From positions 3,968,001 to 4,032,000 of the forward strand of contig NC_035790.1 of assembly GCF_001653235.2 (NCBI RefSeq): a DNA stretch of 64,000 nucleotides, given 5' to 3'. Below are positions 1 to 10,045 of the stretch, in pieces. The notes below the pieces were generated by a model that saw only the letters and a program-made list of their open reading frames with translations, was not told the origin of the DNA and made no database searches. The stretch's first letter is position 1; every line of letters starts with the position of its first letter. Source of the stretch: Pochonia chlamydosporia 170. Taxonomy: Eukaryota > Ascomycota > Sordariomycetes > Hypocreales > Clavicipitaceae. The position numbers and the translations under genes are program-made.

Positions 1-900
1 TGTCGGCTTCATGCCTTGGGCGATGAGCCATATGCCCAACGCAGATTGGTCATCCCACGCGTGAGACCCATGCCGTATGTTAAATTCGTTGTCCAGTCCA
101 ATTATTCTATCCAGACGAGGTGTTCCTGGCTGACAGCTTGATGGCCGAGGGGATATTGAAACCATGGAAACGCATCTCCTCTCAGGTAGCGGACCCCGAA
201 TTGGGCGAGATTGACAAAGGACCTCCTCTGCATTAGACTGAGTTTCGAGCGGGGAGTCGAGATTACGGTCCTGATTCTCACATGTGTCGTCATTCGGCTT
301 GACTTGGTGGTTGGTTTCGCAATGAGGTGGCGTGGATTGTGTTGATGAGAAGTCTGAGGACGATGGATTGGCCACCAAAACACAGTCGTCGAATGTAAAC
401 TCCAGCGTATCCCTGGGACCGCTGCAAGGACTCCCGAGATCAATCAGTGTAGAAAGATATCTGGCGCTGTGATGTGATCTGTTGCTGTGACCGTCATTGT
501 CGTCCTTGTTAAGCTCATCCTGAATCTGCTTTTGTTGCAGACGCCTCACTTCCGCACGTCTTGCCAACTCCTCATCACTGTGCCCAATGGATACTCGAGA
601 ATGTCGCCTTGGTCCGCCTTCTTGCGAGAGGTGCTTGATTATCTTCGCTTTGACGCCGTCGAATGTACTTGTTCGCGTGCCCGGATGAACGCTCTCAGGA
701 TCACCTTGCTCTAGGCTACCAGCAGCAAGTTGACACAGTTCCACAGGCCCTTCAAAAGGAGATACTTGCTCACTTGGAGGTTCGCCTTTGGGCTTGGTTT
801 TAAGTCGATGCGATTTGCTGGTATCCACAGCTGGATTACTTGAAGTTCTGAAGATGGATGTGAAGCTAATCTTGCTGCCAGCGGCAGAGCCATGACTTCT
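1..900 (-). CDS. Unidentified protein, C-terminal part, truncated by the left window edge
   Basis: A minus-strand frame is open from the window edge upstream through at least position 900, and has no stop until about 1250, but it carries no usable start here. The translation looks like real protein: a charged segment SDEELARRAE followed by RRLQQKQIQDEL (about 590-505), a Ser/Thr/Pro-rich stretch, and a WDDQSALGIWLIAQG segment close to the edge (about 52-8). No known catalytic motif or membrane segment is visible and I do not recognise the family. The upstream coding-like stretches lie in other frames (see 901-1590), so this is either a multi-exon gene with introns I could not place or a gene broken by frameshifts. 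The true 3' end lies outside the window. Basis: direct translation only; function unknown. Confidence 0.5.
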
Positions 901-1590
901 TCGAGGACCGCAGCACCACAAAGCGTGCATAGTCAAGTCTTGGATTGTTGGAGCCAAGTAATTCGAGCACCTTGGTGGCTCTCCATTCAAGAGCTGTGGC
1001 AATATGAGGAGGGAGGTTGAACTCAAAGTCCTGAAGTGTGTTGCGGTTTGATGAGTCAATTTTAGAAGCATTCGATGGTATGGTCTGCCGTAAGACCCCA
1101 GTCCAAGCGTCTCCCAAGTTACCAGGAAATAAATGCGGAGGAGACATGAAGGTCTTGTTCGACAGCCTGGATATGGTGGCAGGAGCCTTGCAGGTAAGGA
1201 GAATATGGTTGCCGATGCGCACGCAAGTCCGGTTCGGGTAATGTCAACCTAGAGCTCTTTCCTTTTTTCATATCCTGATTCATGAAGTCCCCGACGCTCT
1301 TTCCTTGGAACACACCATGATAATTAACTTGGATTTCGTCTGCCGATGCCCGACAGGTACCTCACAGGACATTCATCAAGGGCCAGCTCGCTGGGTTGAC
1401 TGGTTCATGAAATCGTGTCATTTGGGAATCAAGCTTCCGAGTCTCGCCTTTCGAAACCGTCCGTTGGCTCAGCATGCCGAGACCAATGGGAGAAGTTACA
1501 ATCGATCCTTTGGTTACGACAGTACGGCATACATTAATTGATGGCGGTGGACATGTAGTGCAAACGTGTTGTAGCCAGCCATGCATAGTG
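901..1590 (-). other. Coding-like fragments upstream of the left-edge gene, in shifting frames
   Basis: Minus-strand stretches with protein-like composition follow one another but do not share a frame. One covers about 1586-1362 and contains VTKGSIVTSPIGLGML. It ends at a TGA, and the same frame resumes at about 1313 with FQGKSVGDFMNQDM. Another covers 1222-866 and contains FPGNLGDAWTG and DFEFNLPPHIATALEW, then runs to a stop just inside the frame that stays open to the window edge. No good GTANGT donor with a CTNAC branch and YAG acceptor joins them. They may be 5' exons of the left-edge gene, or remains of a frameshifted copy. A second weak stretch at about 2500-2250 (LDLDLGFGESD) could belong as well. 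Confidence 0.3.
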
Positions 1591-2560
1591 ACTCAGTACT
1601 TCATATCCAGATATTGTTCAGTCAAACACAGCGTGATATACGGGTGGACATTCTCAAGAGTGGCTAAAGTGGTGCTGCAGACATTTGGGTCTCCCCAAGT
1701 CAAATGTCCTGGTCGCAGATGGAGATGTCATGGTATCTCGCGACTCATCGTTTGGGGCCGGTGATGGTGACGAGAAGGTAACACGAAACAATGGAAGTCA
1801 GTCTCCTGTAATGTTCTCGACAGGTGCATCATCGAGTCTACATGCCTCTGACGACGGTATTGAGATCAGAAGGGGTTCGGTATGACGAATTTAGGCATTC
1901 ATGGACCACACCGGGTATTCACCAGGCAATTAGGTGTTACACACTTCGCCTGAGCATTTGAAGTAACTCTTAATTCCCCATCAACAGTCACAACCAGGAC
2001 TTGGTGTACAAAAGGAAGTCGGCAACGGACCATCGGCCTTGCAAATCACGAATACGGACCCAAAAAGGTCAAGCTCAGGACGTGGCGTTAACGTAGTAAA
2101 TGACGAGATGGGAGCTAGTTTCGGGGCCACCTCTCCCAGAAACAATTTTGAAGCTGCCGGCTCCACACGATAAAGGTTTGTCCGGAGAACGGAGCATTTC
2201 TGGACATGTTTTTGCTGGACGAAGGGGCAGATGGACAAATTGACTAGCGTAACGGTAAGGCCGATGTTATATAGTTCATGGACGAGAAGATGGCGCTGAG
2301 TTGTGTGTTTTGAGGTGAATTTAGTACACAGCCGACAGCCAACCATGAAATTTCGGAGTCCGAACTTTGCCAGAGTCGAAGTGAGGAAGATGTTGTGTCA
2401 GATTCCCCGAAGCCGAGATCAAGGTCGAGTTGGATTGGTGCTTCGGCAGCCGAACGGATGGCGTGCGCAAGGCTATGCAGCATCTGGTGCAATCCCATGC
2501 CAATGCCAATACTCCATGTCGCACAGTTCATCGTAATCAGAGTTGACATGGCACTCGGGA

Positions 2561-3772
2561 TTGTGTGGTGCAGCTACATGTAGGGTCCAACTTCTATCCA
2601 CCACCTAGTGCTGCATCAACACTGGTGATGAGCTCAATCAGGAGCTCGGTGCTGTATCTTTCGTAAAGTAAAAGGCCATGCTGTGTCCTTGCACCCACGT
2701 TGTGCCGGAAGCACAATACACATGGCGGCCGTCGCTGATGACTGGAGACGTCGCGATGGCGCAATTAGCAGATTCTGCAATCGATGGAGACAAAGGGACC
2801 AACAAAGTTGGTGGGCCTCTGGTGTGGTCCAGGACAAGGCTGTGATAGGTTTGGTGCAGATGCGTTGAGTTCAAAGTTCAAAGTTGGTCGAACGAGGGGC
2901 CCGCACAAGGGCAACGAGGCGGGTGAACAATAACAGGGGACCAAAGTCAAGTTACCGTCCGGCCTGGTCTGGTCTGGTCTGGTTCGGAAAAACATGGGAG
3001 CTGGGTTGCAGCGTTTTCGGGAAAAGGTCTGGTGCATGTGGCATCACTTGCACCCAAGCTGTAGTCAAGTCAGCATTGACAGTACGGAGTACCAGACTCT
3101 GGTGCTCCATGTGGCGGGACACTGACCTGGAGGGGTCAACTGGTACATGTCTGCTGCAGTTCAGTGCGTAACTGGATCAAATGGGGGCGCAAATGCTGGT
3201 TGAGGGGCAACTGAGCATCGCGAGGGGCAACTTGCCTTGATTCCTCACATCAAGCTTCGTTAGGCTCGCCAGTCCTCGTGCACTCCGTATTGTAAGCTCA
3301 ATTGAATGCTTCCAACCGACTCTTTGGTAGTCCATTGGCAAGATCCTTCAACATCATTGATCCAATCAACATCTGCAGTCTCCATTGTAGTTTGATTCTG
3401 GTGTCAGTGACCTTGTCTCCCGCCTCTTCTGTCATCTTTGGTCCCCTGGGTCCCCTGCCGCTTGCATTCTCTCTCTTCGTCACCCACTTTGACCAGCCGA
3501 AACTGAGACACTCAGACAGATATCTTACCCCTCCCCCGCTTTCGGCGCCATTTTTTTTCGTCTCACGTTTGTCGGTGTCCCGCCAAAACCCACGCAACCT
3601 GTCTGTAATCGCTGCTCTTCTTTTTATTTCTTCCCCTCCCACTTCTCTCCATCCGCTTTTCTCTCTTTCCCTTCCCAAGCTCTTCATACATACCCTCTCC
3701 TCTTTATACCCCTTCACAGAGAGTCGTCTTAAGTGTCGATTCCTGTGATATCCAAGGCTCTACATTAAAAAG
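2561..3772. other. Intergenic region and MET6-type promoter/leader
   Basis: No supportable gene. It holds a (CTGGT)4 tract at 2964-2983, a TACGGAGTA 9-mer at 3083-3091, and from about 3400 to 3720 a strongly C+T-rich stretch typical of the region around transcription start in highly expressed fungal genes. The open frames here are low-complexity by-products of that base bias. Confidence 0.6.
2964..2983. repeat. (CTGGT)4 pentamer tract
   Basis: Four perfect CTGGT units about 1 kb upstream of the methionine synthase start, one of several dispersed TCTGG-type tracts in the intergenic DNA of this window. Confidence 0.85.
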
Positions 3773-3905
3773 GTGAGCTTCCCACCCACATGCACCGTTC
3801 ACTCATCTCCGGATCCGTCTAGTCTAGTCCATTGATCCCTCTCTCGCACCGTTGCAACTCTCCCTTGAGCTGCTCATAGCTAACGTGTAATCGCTTCTGC
3901 CGCAG
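3773..3905 (+). other. Probable 5'-UTR intron of the methionine synthase gene
   Basis: The donor GTGAGC follows AAAAAG at 3773, a GCTAACG branch-like site lies at about 3879-3885, and the acceptor CCGCAG ends at 3905. The ATG follows 55 bases later. No coding frame crosses it, so it would be a leader intron of about 133 nt. Inferred from splice signals only. Confidence 0.55.
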
Positions 3906-3959
3906 AGCCTTTCATAAACTTTCATCACACATTTGAGAGTCTAGGAGCCAGTCGTCAAG

Positions 3960-6403
3960 ATGGTCCAGTCCGCGATTCTCGGTTTCCCCCGCATGGGAGT
4001 CAACCGTGACCTGAAGAAGGCCACCGAGGCTTGTGAGTTCAGCCACAGCTCTGCCGTAATGGCATATGACAAAATAAAGAAAACCATTGTCTAACAACTG
4101 TGTTCAAAATAGACTGGGGTGGAAAGATCTCTCAGGCTGACCTCCTCACTGAGGCCAAGCGCCTGCGTCTTGCCCACTGGAAGATCCAGAAGGATGCCGG
4201 TGTCGACATCATCCCCAGCAACGACTTCGCCCTGTACGACCAGGTCCTCTGCCACATTCAGGACTTTGGTGTAAGTCAATTTCAGTTCTGCTTATTGTCA
4301 CAAGCATCACGGTTTTAACAAGACGTTTCACAGGCCGTCCCCGAGCGCTACACCAAGGATGGCCTTGATACTGTTGACCAGTACTTCGCCATGGGCCGTG
4401 GCCACCAGAAGGGCGGCATTGACGTCCCCAGTCTGGAAATGGTCAAGTGGTTCGACTCCAACTACCACTACGTGAAGCCCACTCTCCAGGACAACCAGAC
4501 CTTCAAGCTGGTCGACAGCCCCAAGGCTGTTGTTGAGTTCAACGAGGCCAAGGAGGCCGGTATCAACACCCGCCCCGTCCTTGTCGGCCCTGTTTCCTTC
4601 CTCCACCTCGGCAAGGCCGACCGTGGCCAGTCCGTCGACCCCATCGACTTGCTCGACAAGCTGGTGCCCGTCTACGAGCAGCTTCTCGTCAAGCTCAAGG
4701 AGGCTGGTGCCGAGACTGTCCAGATCGACGAGCCCACTCTGGTCTTCGATCTCCCCGCCAAGACCAAGGCTGCTTTCAAGCCTACCTATGAGAAGCTCGC
4801 CAGCCTGGGTGACAAGATCCCCAAGCTTGTCTTCACCACCTACTTCGGTGACATCGTCCACAACCTTGACCTCCTCCCCAAGGACATCTATGCCGTCCAC
4901 ATTGACCTGGTCCGAAACCCTGAGCAGCTCGAGACTGTTGCCGGTGCTCTTGGCCCCAAGACCATCCTCTCTGCTGGTGTCGTTGACGGCCGCAACATCT
5001 GGAAGACCAACTTCAAGCGTGCCATCGAGACCGTTGAGACCGCTGTTCAGAAGCTCGGCAAGGAGCGCGTGATTGTCGCCACCTCCAGCTCTCTCCTCCA
5101 CACTCCCCACACCCTGGCCAGCGAGAAGAAGCTGGATGCTGAAGTCGCTGACTGGTTCTCTTTCGCCTCCGAGAAGGCTGTTGAGATTGCCATCATCGCC
5201 AAGGCTGTCACCGAAGGCCCTGCCTCCGTCCGCGAGCAGCTTGAGGCCAACGCCAAGTCCATGCAGGCTCGTACCACCTCCTCCCGCACCAACGACCCCA
5301 AGGTCAAGGACCGCCAGTCCAAGGTCACTGCCAAGGACCACGAGCGTCTGTCCGAGTTCACCACTCGTATTGCCGCCCAGCAGAAGAAGCTTAACCTGCC
5401 CCTCTTCCCCACCACCACCATTGGTTCTTTCCCCCAGACCTCCGAGATTCGTGTCCAGCGAAACAAGTTCACCAAGGGTGAGATCAGCCAGGAGCAGTAT
5501 GACAAGTTCATTGAGGAGGAGATCAAGCAGAACGTCAAGATCCAGGAGGAGCTTGGCCTCGATGTCTTCGTCCACGGTGAGCCTGAGCGTAACGACATGG
5601 TCCAGTACTTTGGTGAGCGCCTGGACGGCTATGCCTTCACCACCCACGCCTGGGTCCAGAGCTACGGTTCTCGCTGCGTCCGACCTCCCATCATTGTCGG
5701 TGACATCTCCCGACCTGCCCCCATGACCGTCAAGGAGTCCAAGTACGCCGTCTCCGTCTCCAGCAAGCCCATGAAGGGTATGCTTACTGGTCCCGTCACT
5801 TGCTTGCGATGGTCTTTCCCTCGTGACGACGTTCACCAGTCCGTTCAGGCTCAGCAGCTTGCTCTTGCCCTCCGTGACGAGGTTGTTGACCTCGAGAAGG
5901 CTGGCGTCGACGTTATCCAGGTCGACGAGCCTGCTCTGCGTGAGGGTCTCCCTCTCCGCTCCGGTAAGGAGCGTGACGCCTACCTCGAGTGGGCCGTCAA
6001 CGCCTTCAAGCTGTCCACTGCTGGTGTCGAGGATGCTACCCAGATCCACTCTCACTTCTGCTACTCCGAGTTCCAGGACTTCTTCCATGCCATTGCCGCT
6101 CTTGATGCCGACGTCTTGTCCATTGAGAACAGCAAGTCTGATGCCAAGCTCCTCCGTGTCTTCGTTGACTCTGCTTACCCCCGACACATTGGACCTGGTG
6201 TCTACGACATCCACTCCCCTCGTGTCCCCAGCGAGCAGGAGATCCGTGACCGCATTGAGGAGATGCTTCAGTTCCTCAAGCCTGAGCAGCTCTGGATCGA
6301 CCCTGACTGCGGTCTCAAGACCCGTCAGTGGAAGGAGACCAAGGAGGCTCTGGTCAACATGGTCAACGCCGCCAAGTTCTTCCGCACCAAGTATGCCAAA
6401 TAA
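3960..6403 (+). CDS. MET6: Cobalamin-independent methionine synthase (MetE/Met6 type)
   Basis: 5-methyltetrahydropteroyltriglutamate-homocysteine methyltransferase, which makes methionine from homocysteine in the cytosol. Exons are 3960-4032, 4113-4270 and 4334-6403, giving 766 residues, the usual family length. The first residues, MVQSAILGFPRMG, match the MetE start. The two halves of the family are both present: an N-terminal pterin-binding half and a C-terminal catalytic half. The zinc ligands can be read as His651 and Cys653 (motif HFC), Glu675 and Cys736 (motif DPDCGLKTR). These have the same spacing as the E. coli ligands 641/643/665/726. Codon use is strongly biased to C/G at third positions, as in highly expressed fungal genes. 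Intron 1 has GTGAGT, CTAAC and TAG; intron 2 has GTAAGT and CAG. A leader intron probably precedes the start. Confidence 0.97.
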
Positions 6404-7496
6404 ACTATTCGTCACTGTGGCTTAATTGATACCACGTGGGGATAGTACAGGCAGGGAACGGGAACGGAATTGCTTTTTTTTTTAAACTAATATTCACAAA
6501 TGTCTGATGTCTTTTTTACGTGACGAGAATTATATCTCCGTCGCACTTTTTCCTTTGTTTAAAACCAGCCGGATACGATCTCAACATCGGCGTTTATGGG
6601 ATGGGGTGATGACAAAAAAGATGTGTTTTAACTGCATCCCGAAAAGTTTGTGAAAAACTGAGGGCTAGGGAACTGGAATCGGAAGGCGGGTTTATTGGCG
6701 AGCATTCAACATTAGATGCATTTAGCACTTCCATTTGGGAGTGAAATATTTTTGGAAGTTCCATGACAAACAAAGAATAGAATGGAATGTTGATCCCAAA
6801 TGAGGAGATTCTTCAACATGATGGCGTTTTGTGGTTCGTAATAGGCTTGCCCGGCCTATTGCTTTTGATACCTGGGGAAGGAAGCAGATGTAGATGTAGA
6901 TGTAGGAGTAACGAATAATATACCCGATTCAACCTGGGCAAACAGTGGTGCCGAGTCCCAGGAGTCAGCGTGAAGTAAAGGTTTATTCGAGCTGATGTGG
7001 CGATGACCAGAATGTTGGCATTTTGGAACAAGCACAACAAACTGAATCACTTTGGCCATTTTAGTCTTCTTAATCCCGTTTCACTCATTTAATCTTGTCG
7101 ATCCGAGAAGTGACGTGGCGTATGGAGTAGTTTGAGTTTGGAATCACACATCGGCTTGCAACATCATGTCCAGGTTACCAATATCCTGAAACGGTTAGCA
7201 CCACCAACAAACATGGTGATTGGGTATCGTCTCGGGCTTCGGAACTCAACTTACACTTCAAAACCACGACGTATATTCGCAGAAGGCTTGGGAATATCGG
7301 ACTTAACATCTTTGTTTTCATTCTTTTCAAGAGAATATCCGTCTGATTTGTCACCATGTTTGTCATATTGCCAAACTTCAAATATAAAAACCCTTGATCC
7401 TTCCATTCCTCCCAAACATACTCTGCTCAATTCACTACAACACTATCAAACTACTCTCATCACTCACTAAGCTCAATTTACTTCACATCCTCCAAA
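6404..7496. other. Intergenic: 3' region of MET6 and promoter of the VOC gene
   Basis: A T-rich stretch just after the stop (about 6474-6484) could lie in the 3' UTR. A CACGTG lies near 6433 and a TATGGAGTA variant of the recurring 9-mer at 7121-7129. No protein-like frame and no RNA gene was recognised. Confidence 0.5.
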
Positions 7497-7933
7497 ATGC
7501 CCATCTCCCACGTCCTCATCAAAGTCGCTCAAGCCGACTACGCCCCCGTCGTAACCTTCTACACCCGCGTCCTCAAACCGCTTGGCCTCGAGAAACTGAG
7601 CGGCTTCCCACCACACATGACGGCCTTTGGAGCAGGCGGGCCCCAGTTCGTGATTGCGTCCGGCGATGGCGCGCAGTCGAACGTCCATGTTGCGTTTGGG
7701 GCGGCAAGTATGTAACACTTACCACTTTGCGAGAATGGTTTGCTAATTTGGAGTGAGTAGGCGAGGATGCGGTGGGGGAGTTTCACGCCACGGCTGTAGA
7801 GGCCGGTGGGAGGGATAACGGCGCGCCGGGGAAGAGGGTGAATATTCATCCTAGTTACTATGCGGCGTTTGTGTTTGATCCTGTTGGGAATAATATTGAG
7901 GCGGGGTGTATGGTTTCGGGGGGGAATATTTAG
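7497..7933 (+). CDS. VOC-fold (glyoxalase/bleomycin-resistance type) protein
   Basis: A small vicinal-oxygen-chelate protein of 127 residues encoded by exons 7497-7707 and 7761-7933. The start MPISHVLIKV is the typical first beta strand with a metal-ligand histidine (His5). A second histidine appears in NVHVAFGA, and the closing FDPVGNNIEAGC supplies the usual glutamate ligand. That makes one betaalphabetabetabeta-type domain pair, the length of single-domain bacterial-like VOC proteins. The intron begins GTATGT, has a GCTAAT branch-like site and ends GTAG, and splicing keeps frame across A|GC (Ser). The substrate is unknown: members include glyoxalases, dioxygenases and antibiotic-binding proteins, and nothing nearby points to one. 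The ATG is the first in frame and follows a CCAAA context. Confidence 0.85.
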
Positions 7934-8596
7934 GTTTCAATTTATGGTGGTGGGCTGGGATGATTTGCCGTGGTGGGGTTTGAGGGTTCTGAGTTGTTTA
8001 GGTATTGGAATTGAAATGTCAGTTCGTTTATGGCTTGTTTTTGTGATTTGTGCTGAGTTTGGATGTTGTGTTGTGGTCGTGTTGGCTGTTGGTTACTTTG
8101 CTCTGTGGTATTGCGTGAACTGTGAAATGTGAACTGGATATCCTTCGATTGGATGGATGTGAATTTGCGTTGACCCCGTGGTCCAATTTTACAGCTGTAT
8201 GGCAAGTTATTTCACGGAATCTACTCAGGGAGTGTATCTGAGTAGGAGAAAGGAGGAAGGATTTGAACTTTGACCGTTCGTTTCCCGTGTAAGTGGTGTT
8301 AGTGCCTGCGGCCAATTCAGCACAAATAGGAGCCAGCCGCACAAGCGAGCAGCACAAAATAAGGGAGATACAAAATTCATGATGAACGATTTAAATATTT
8401 CTTTTCAATATTTAAAAATTGCCAGAGCTTCTCTCATTGCAGCCAACCATCAAGCACCACGCAGCTAACTTGCAAGTCAATAATGGTGTCACGTGCCACC
8501 GCGTCAACCCACGCGCTCGCACCACACGTAACCTCAACCGAAAGTCTACAATCATCGTCAACACTCAATGCCTGCAGTTGACCCATTTTCCGCAAT
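7934..8596. other. Intergenic: 3' of VOC gene, promoter of AT-hook gene
   Basis: An AT-rich segment lies at about 8380-8420 (AAATATTT repeats) and a CACGTG E-box at about 8493, roughly 100 bases before the next ATG. I see no gene. Confidence 0.4.
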
Positions 8597-10045
8597 ATGA
8601 CCCCAACAGTCATTGCAGATTCCGACGGAGATGAGTCAGACACAGGTTCTGCCACCGAACTACCAGAAGTTGTTGCAGTGGAAAAGTCAGCCTCAACTAC
8701 ACACCCGTCTGGTTCCACGGATCCAACATTTTTCAGGAGCGTGTTCAAGGAGCAAAGTGATGCAGCAAAGGAACATGCTGTAAGGCACCACCAAACAGAA
8801 GAAGCAGAAGACGACATCATGGACCCATCGTCATTCGACAATGGCTTTCAGCAGACTAGGGGCACCGTCCATGATAAGAGTCTCTGGGACGTGCCTAGCA
8901 GTCCTGAATTTGAACAGCCGTCTAGGCGAGCCAAGAAAACAGATGGCTCTTCAAACACTAGGACCAAAATCACGAGAGGTTTACGACGACGACTGGATGA
9001 TATAGGATATGTCAGTCAGGAGGATGAACCAACCGGGACAGTAACAACGCAAAGCAGAAAGAAGAGACGTGTCGAAAGAGATGCGCCCTTGGATGATTTG
9101 GTTTCGACTGCGCCTATTGATAGTGACCCGGCGTTCATGGTCGCCCCGACGATGCTGACGACTAGTCAAAGGGAAGAGTATGTGTCAGTCAAGGCTGGTG
9201 CATCGAGCCCTGCAGCAAAACCATTGGAACAGCGATGCATAAACGTCATGTCTAGTGGGACTGCTACCAATCTGAATACACCAAGGACAACTGTCGCTCC
9301 TTCGTATGATGCGGCACCTGATATCAAGAGCTCAAAGTCTGATCGGTTGAAACAAGTACGTGGACTACGGAACTCGTTGCCAGATGAAGCTGCGGTGTCT
9401 ACATCAGCTCCAGAATCGAATTTAAGCACCAAAAAGGAGAAGTCCAGTTCAACGGCGAAGTCACACAGGGTCATCAATGCATCAGATGACGAGAGTGGAC
9501 TGGGGGAAGACGATCAGCCACCTGAGACAACTAAAGATGATGACGGCTCCGACTTTGAGGAAACAGCAAACCCCGTTGAGAAGAAGAAACAAAGGGGCCG
9601 CCCGAAGAAAGAAAACACAGCAACGCCAAAGAAAAAGGTCGTAGAGACAAAGGCTAAGAAGAAGCGTGGGCGACCGAAAAAGTCTGACGCTGCTGTCAAA
9701 CTTGATGAAAACGGCGACGTTCAAGAAATTGCGCAAGTTCCCCCTGATCCAGCGCCTGCAGAATCAGATATGATACAGCATACAGATACCAAAACTGAAG
9801 AAGCAGAGCAAACGATCGTCTCTCCTGCCAAGGAAAAAAGCATAACCGCCGCCAACGCACTGCTGGACAAAACACCACAAACGCCAACTTCAGATATGAA
9901 AGACGGTGCGGACGTCAATTCTTCCAAGAAACCCTCCAGCAAGGCACTATCTGCATCAAGCGGAGATTCTGGTCGGCCCTTGTACCGTGTTGGGTTGAGC
10001 AGGAACATGAGAATAGCACCGTTGTTAAAAGTGATCCGCAAATGA
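8597..10045 (+). CDS. AT-hook nuclear protein, hypothetical
   Basis: An intronless frame of 482 residues. Two AT-hook cores are clear: RGRP at residues 333-336 within KKQRGRPKKE and RGRP at 357-360 within KKKRGRPKKS. They are separated by a lysine-rich linker, so minor-groove binding to AT-rich DNA is expected. The rest is low-complexity and acidic/Ser-rich and probably disordered, with basic patches (for example SRKKRRVERD near residue 155) that could act as nuclear signals. The last 22 residues (about 461-482, RPLYRVGLSRNMRIAPLLKV and two more) differ in character from the rest, are basic and hydrophobic, and look like a conserved docking motif. No enzymatic domain is visible. It may act in chromatin or DNA repair, but that is inference. 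The ATG at 8597 is the first in frame. Confidence 0.75.
   Translation: MTPTVIADSDGDESDTGSATELPEVVAVEKSASTTHPSGSTDPTFFRSVFKEQSDAAKEHAVRHHQTEEAEDDIMDPSSFDNGFQQTRGTVHDKSLWDVPSSPEFEQPSRRAKKTDGSSNTRTKITRGLRRRLDDIGYVSQEDEPTGTVTTQSRKKRRVERDAPLDDLVSTAPIDSDPAFMVAPTMLTTSQREEYVSVKAGASSPAAKPLEQRCINVMSSGTATNLNTPRTTVAPSYDAAPDIKSSKSDRLKQVRGLRNSLPDEAAVSTSAPESNLSTKKEKSSSTAKSHRVINASDDESGLGEDDQPPETTKDDDGSDFEETANPVEKKKQRGRPKKENTATPKKKVVETKAKKKRGRPKKSDAAVKLDENGDVQEIAQVPPDPAPAESDMIQHTDTKTEEAEQTIVSPAKEKSITAANALLDKTPQTPTSDMKDGADVNSSKKPSSKALSASSGDSGRPLYRVGLSRNMRIAPLLKVIRK

Noticed and set aside
3302..3748. A 148-codon plus frame upstream of the methionine synthase
   Set aside because: C+T-rich leader sequence; the translation is a low-complexity Ser/Pro/Phe/Leu string and a better 5'-UTR interpretation exists.
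4328..6415. A 695-codon open frame antisense to the methionine synthase gene
   Set aside because: It mirrors the strong third-position C/G bias of the real gene; its Leu/Val/Gly/Asp-rich translation has no domains and the sense strand has conserved zinc ligands and splice sites.
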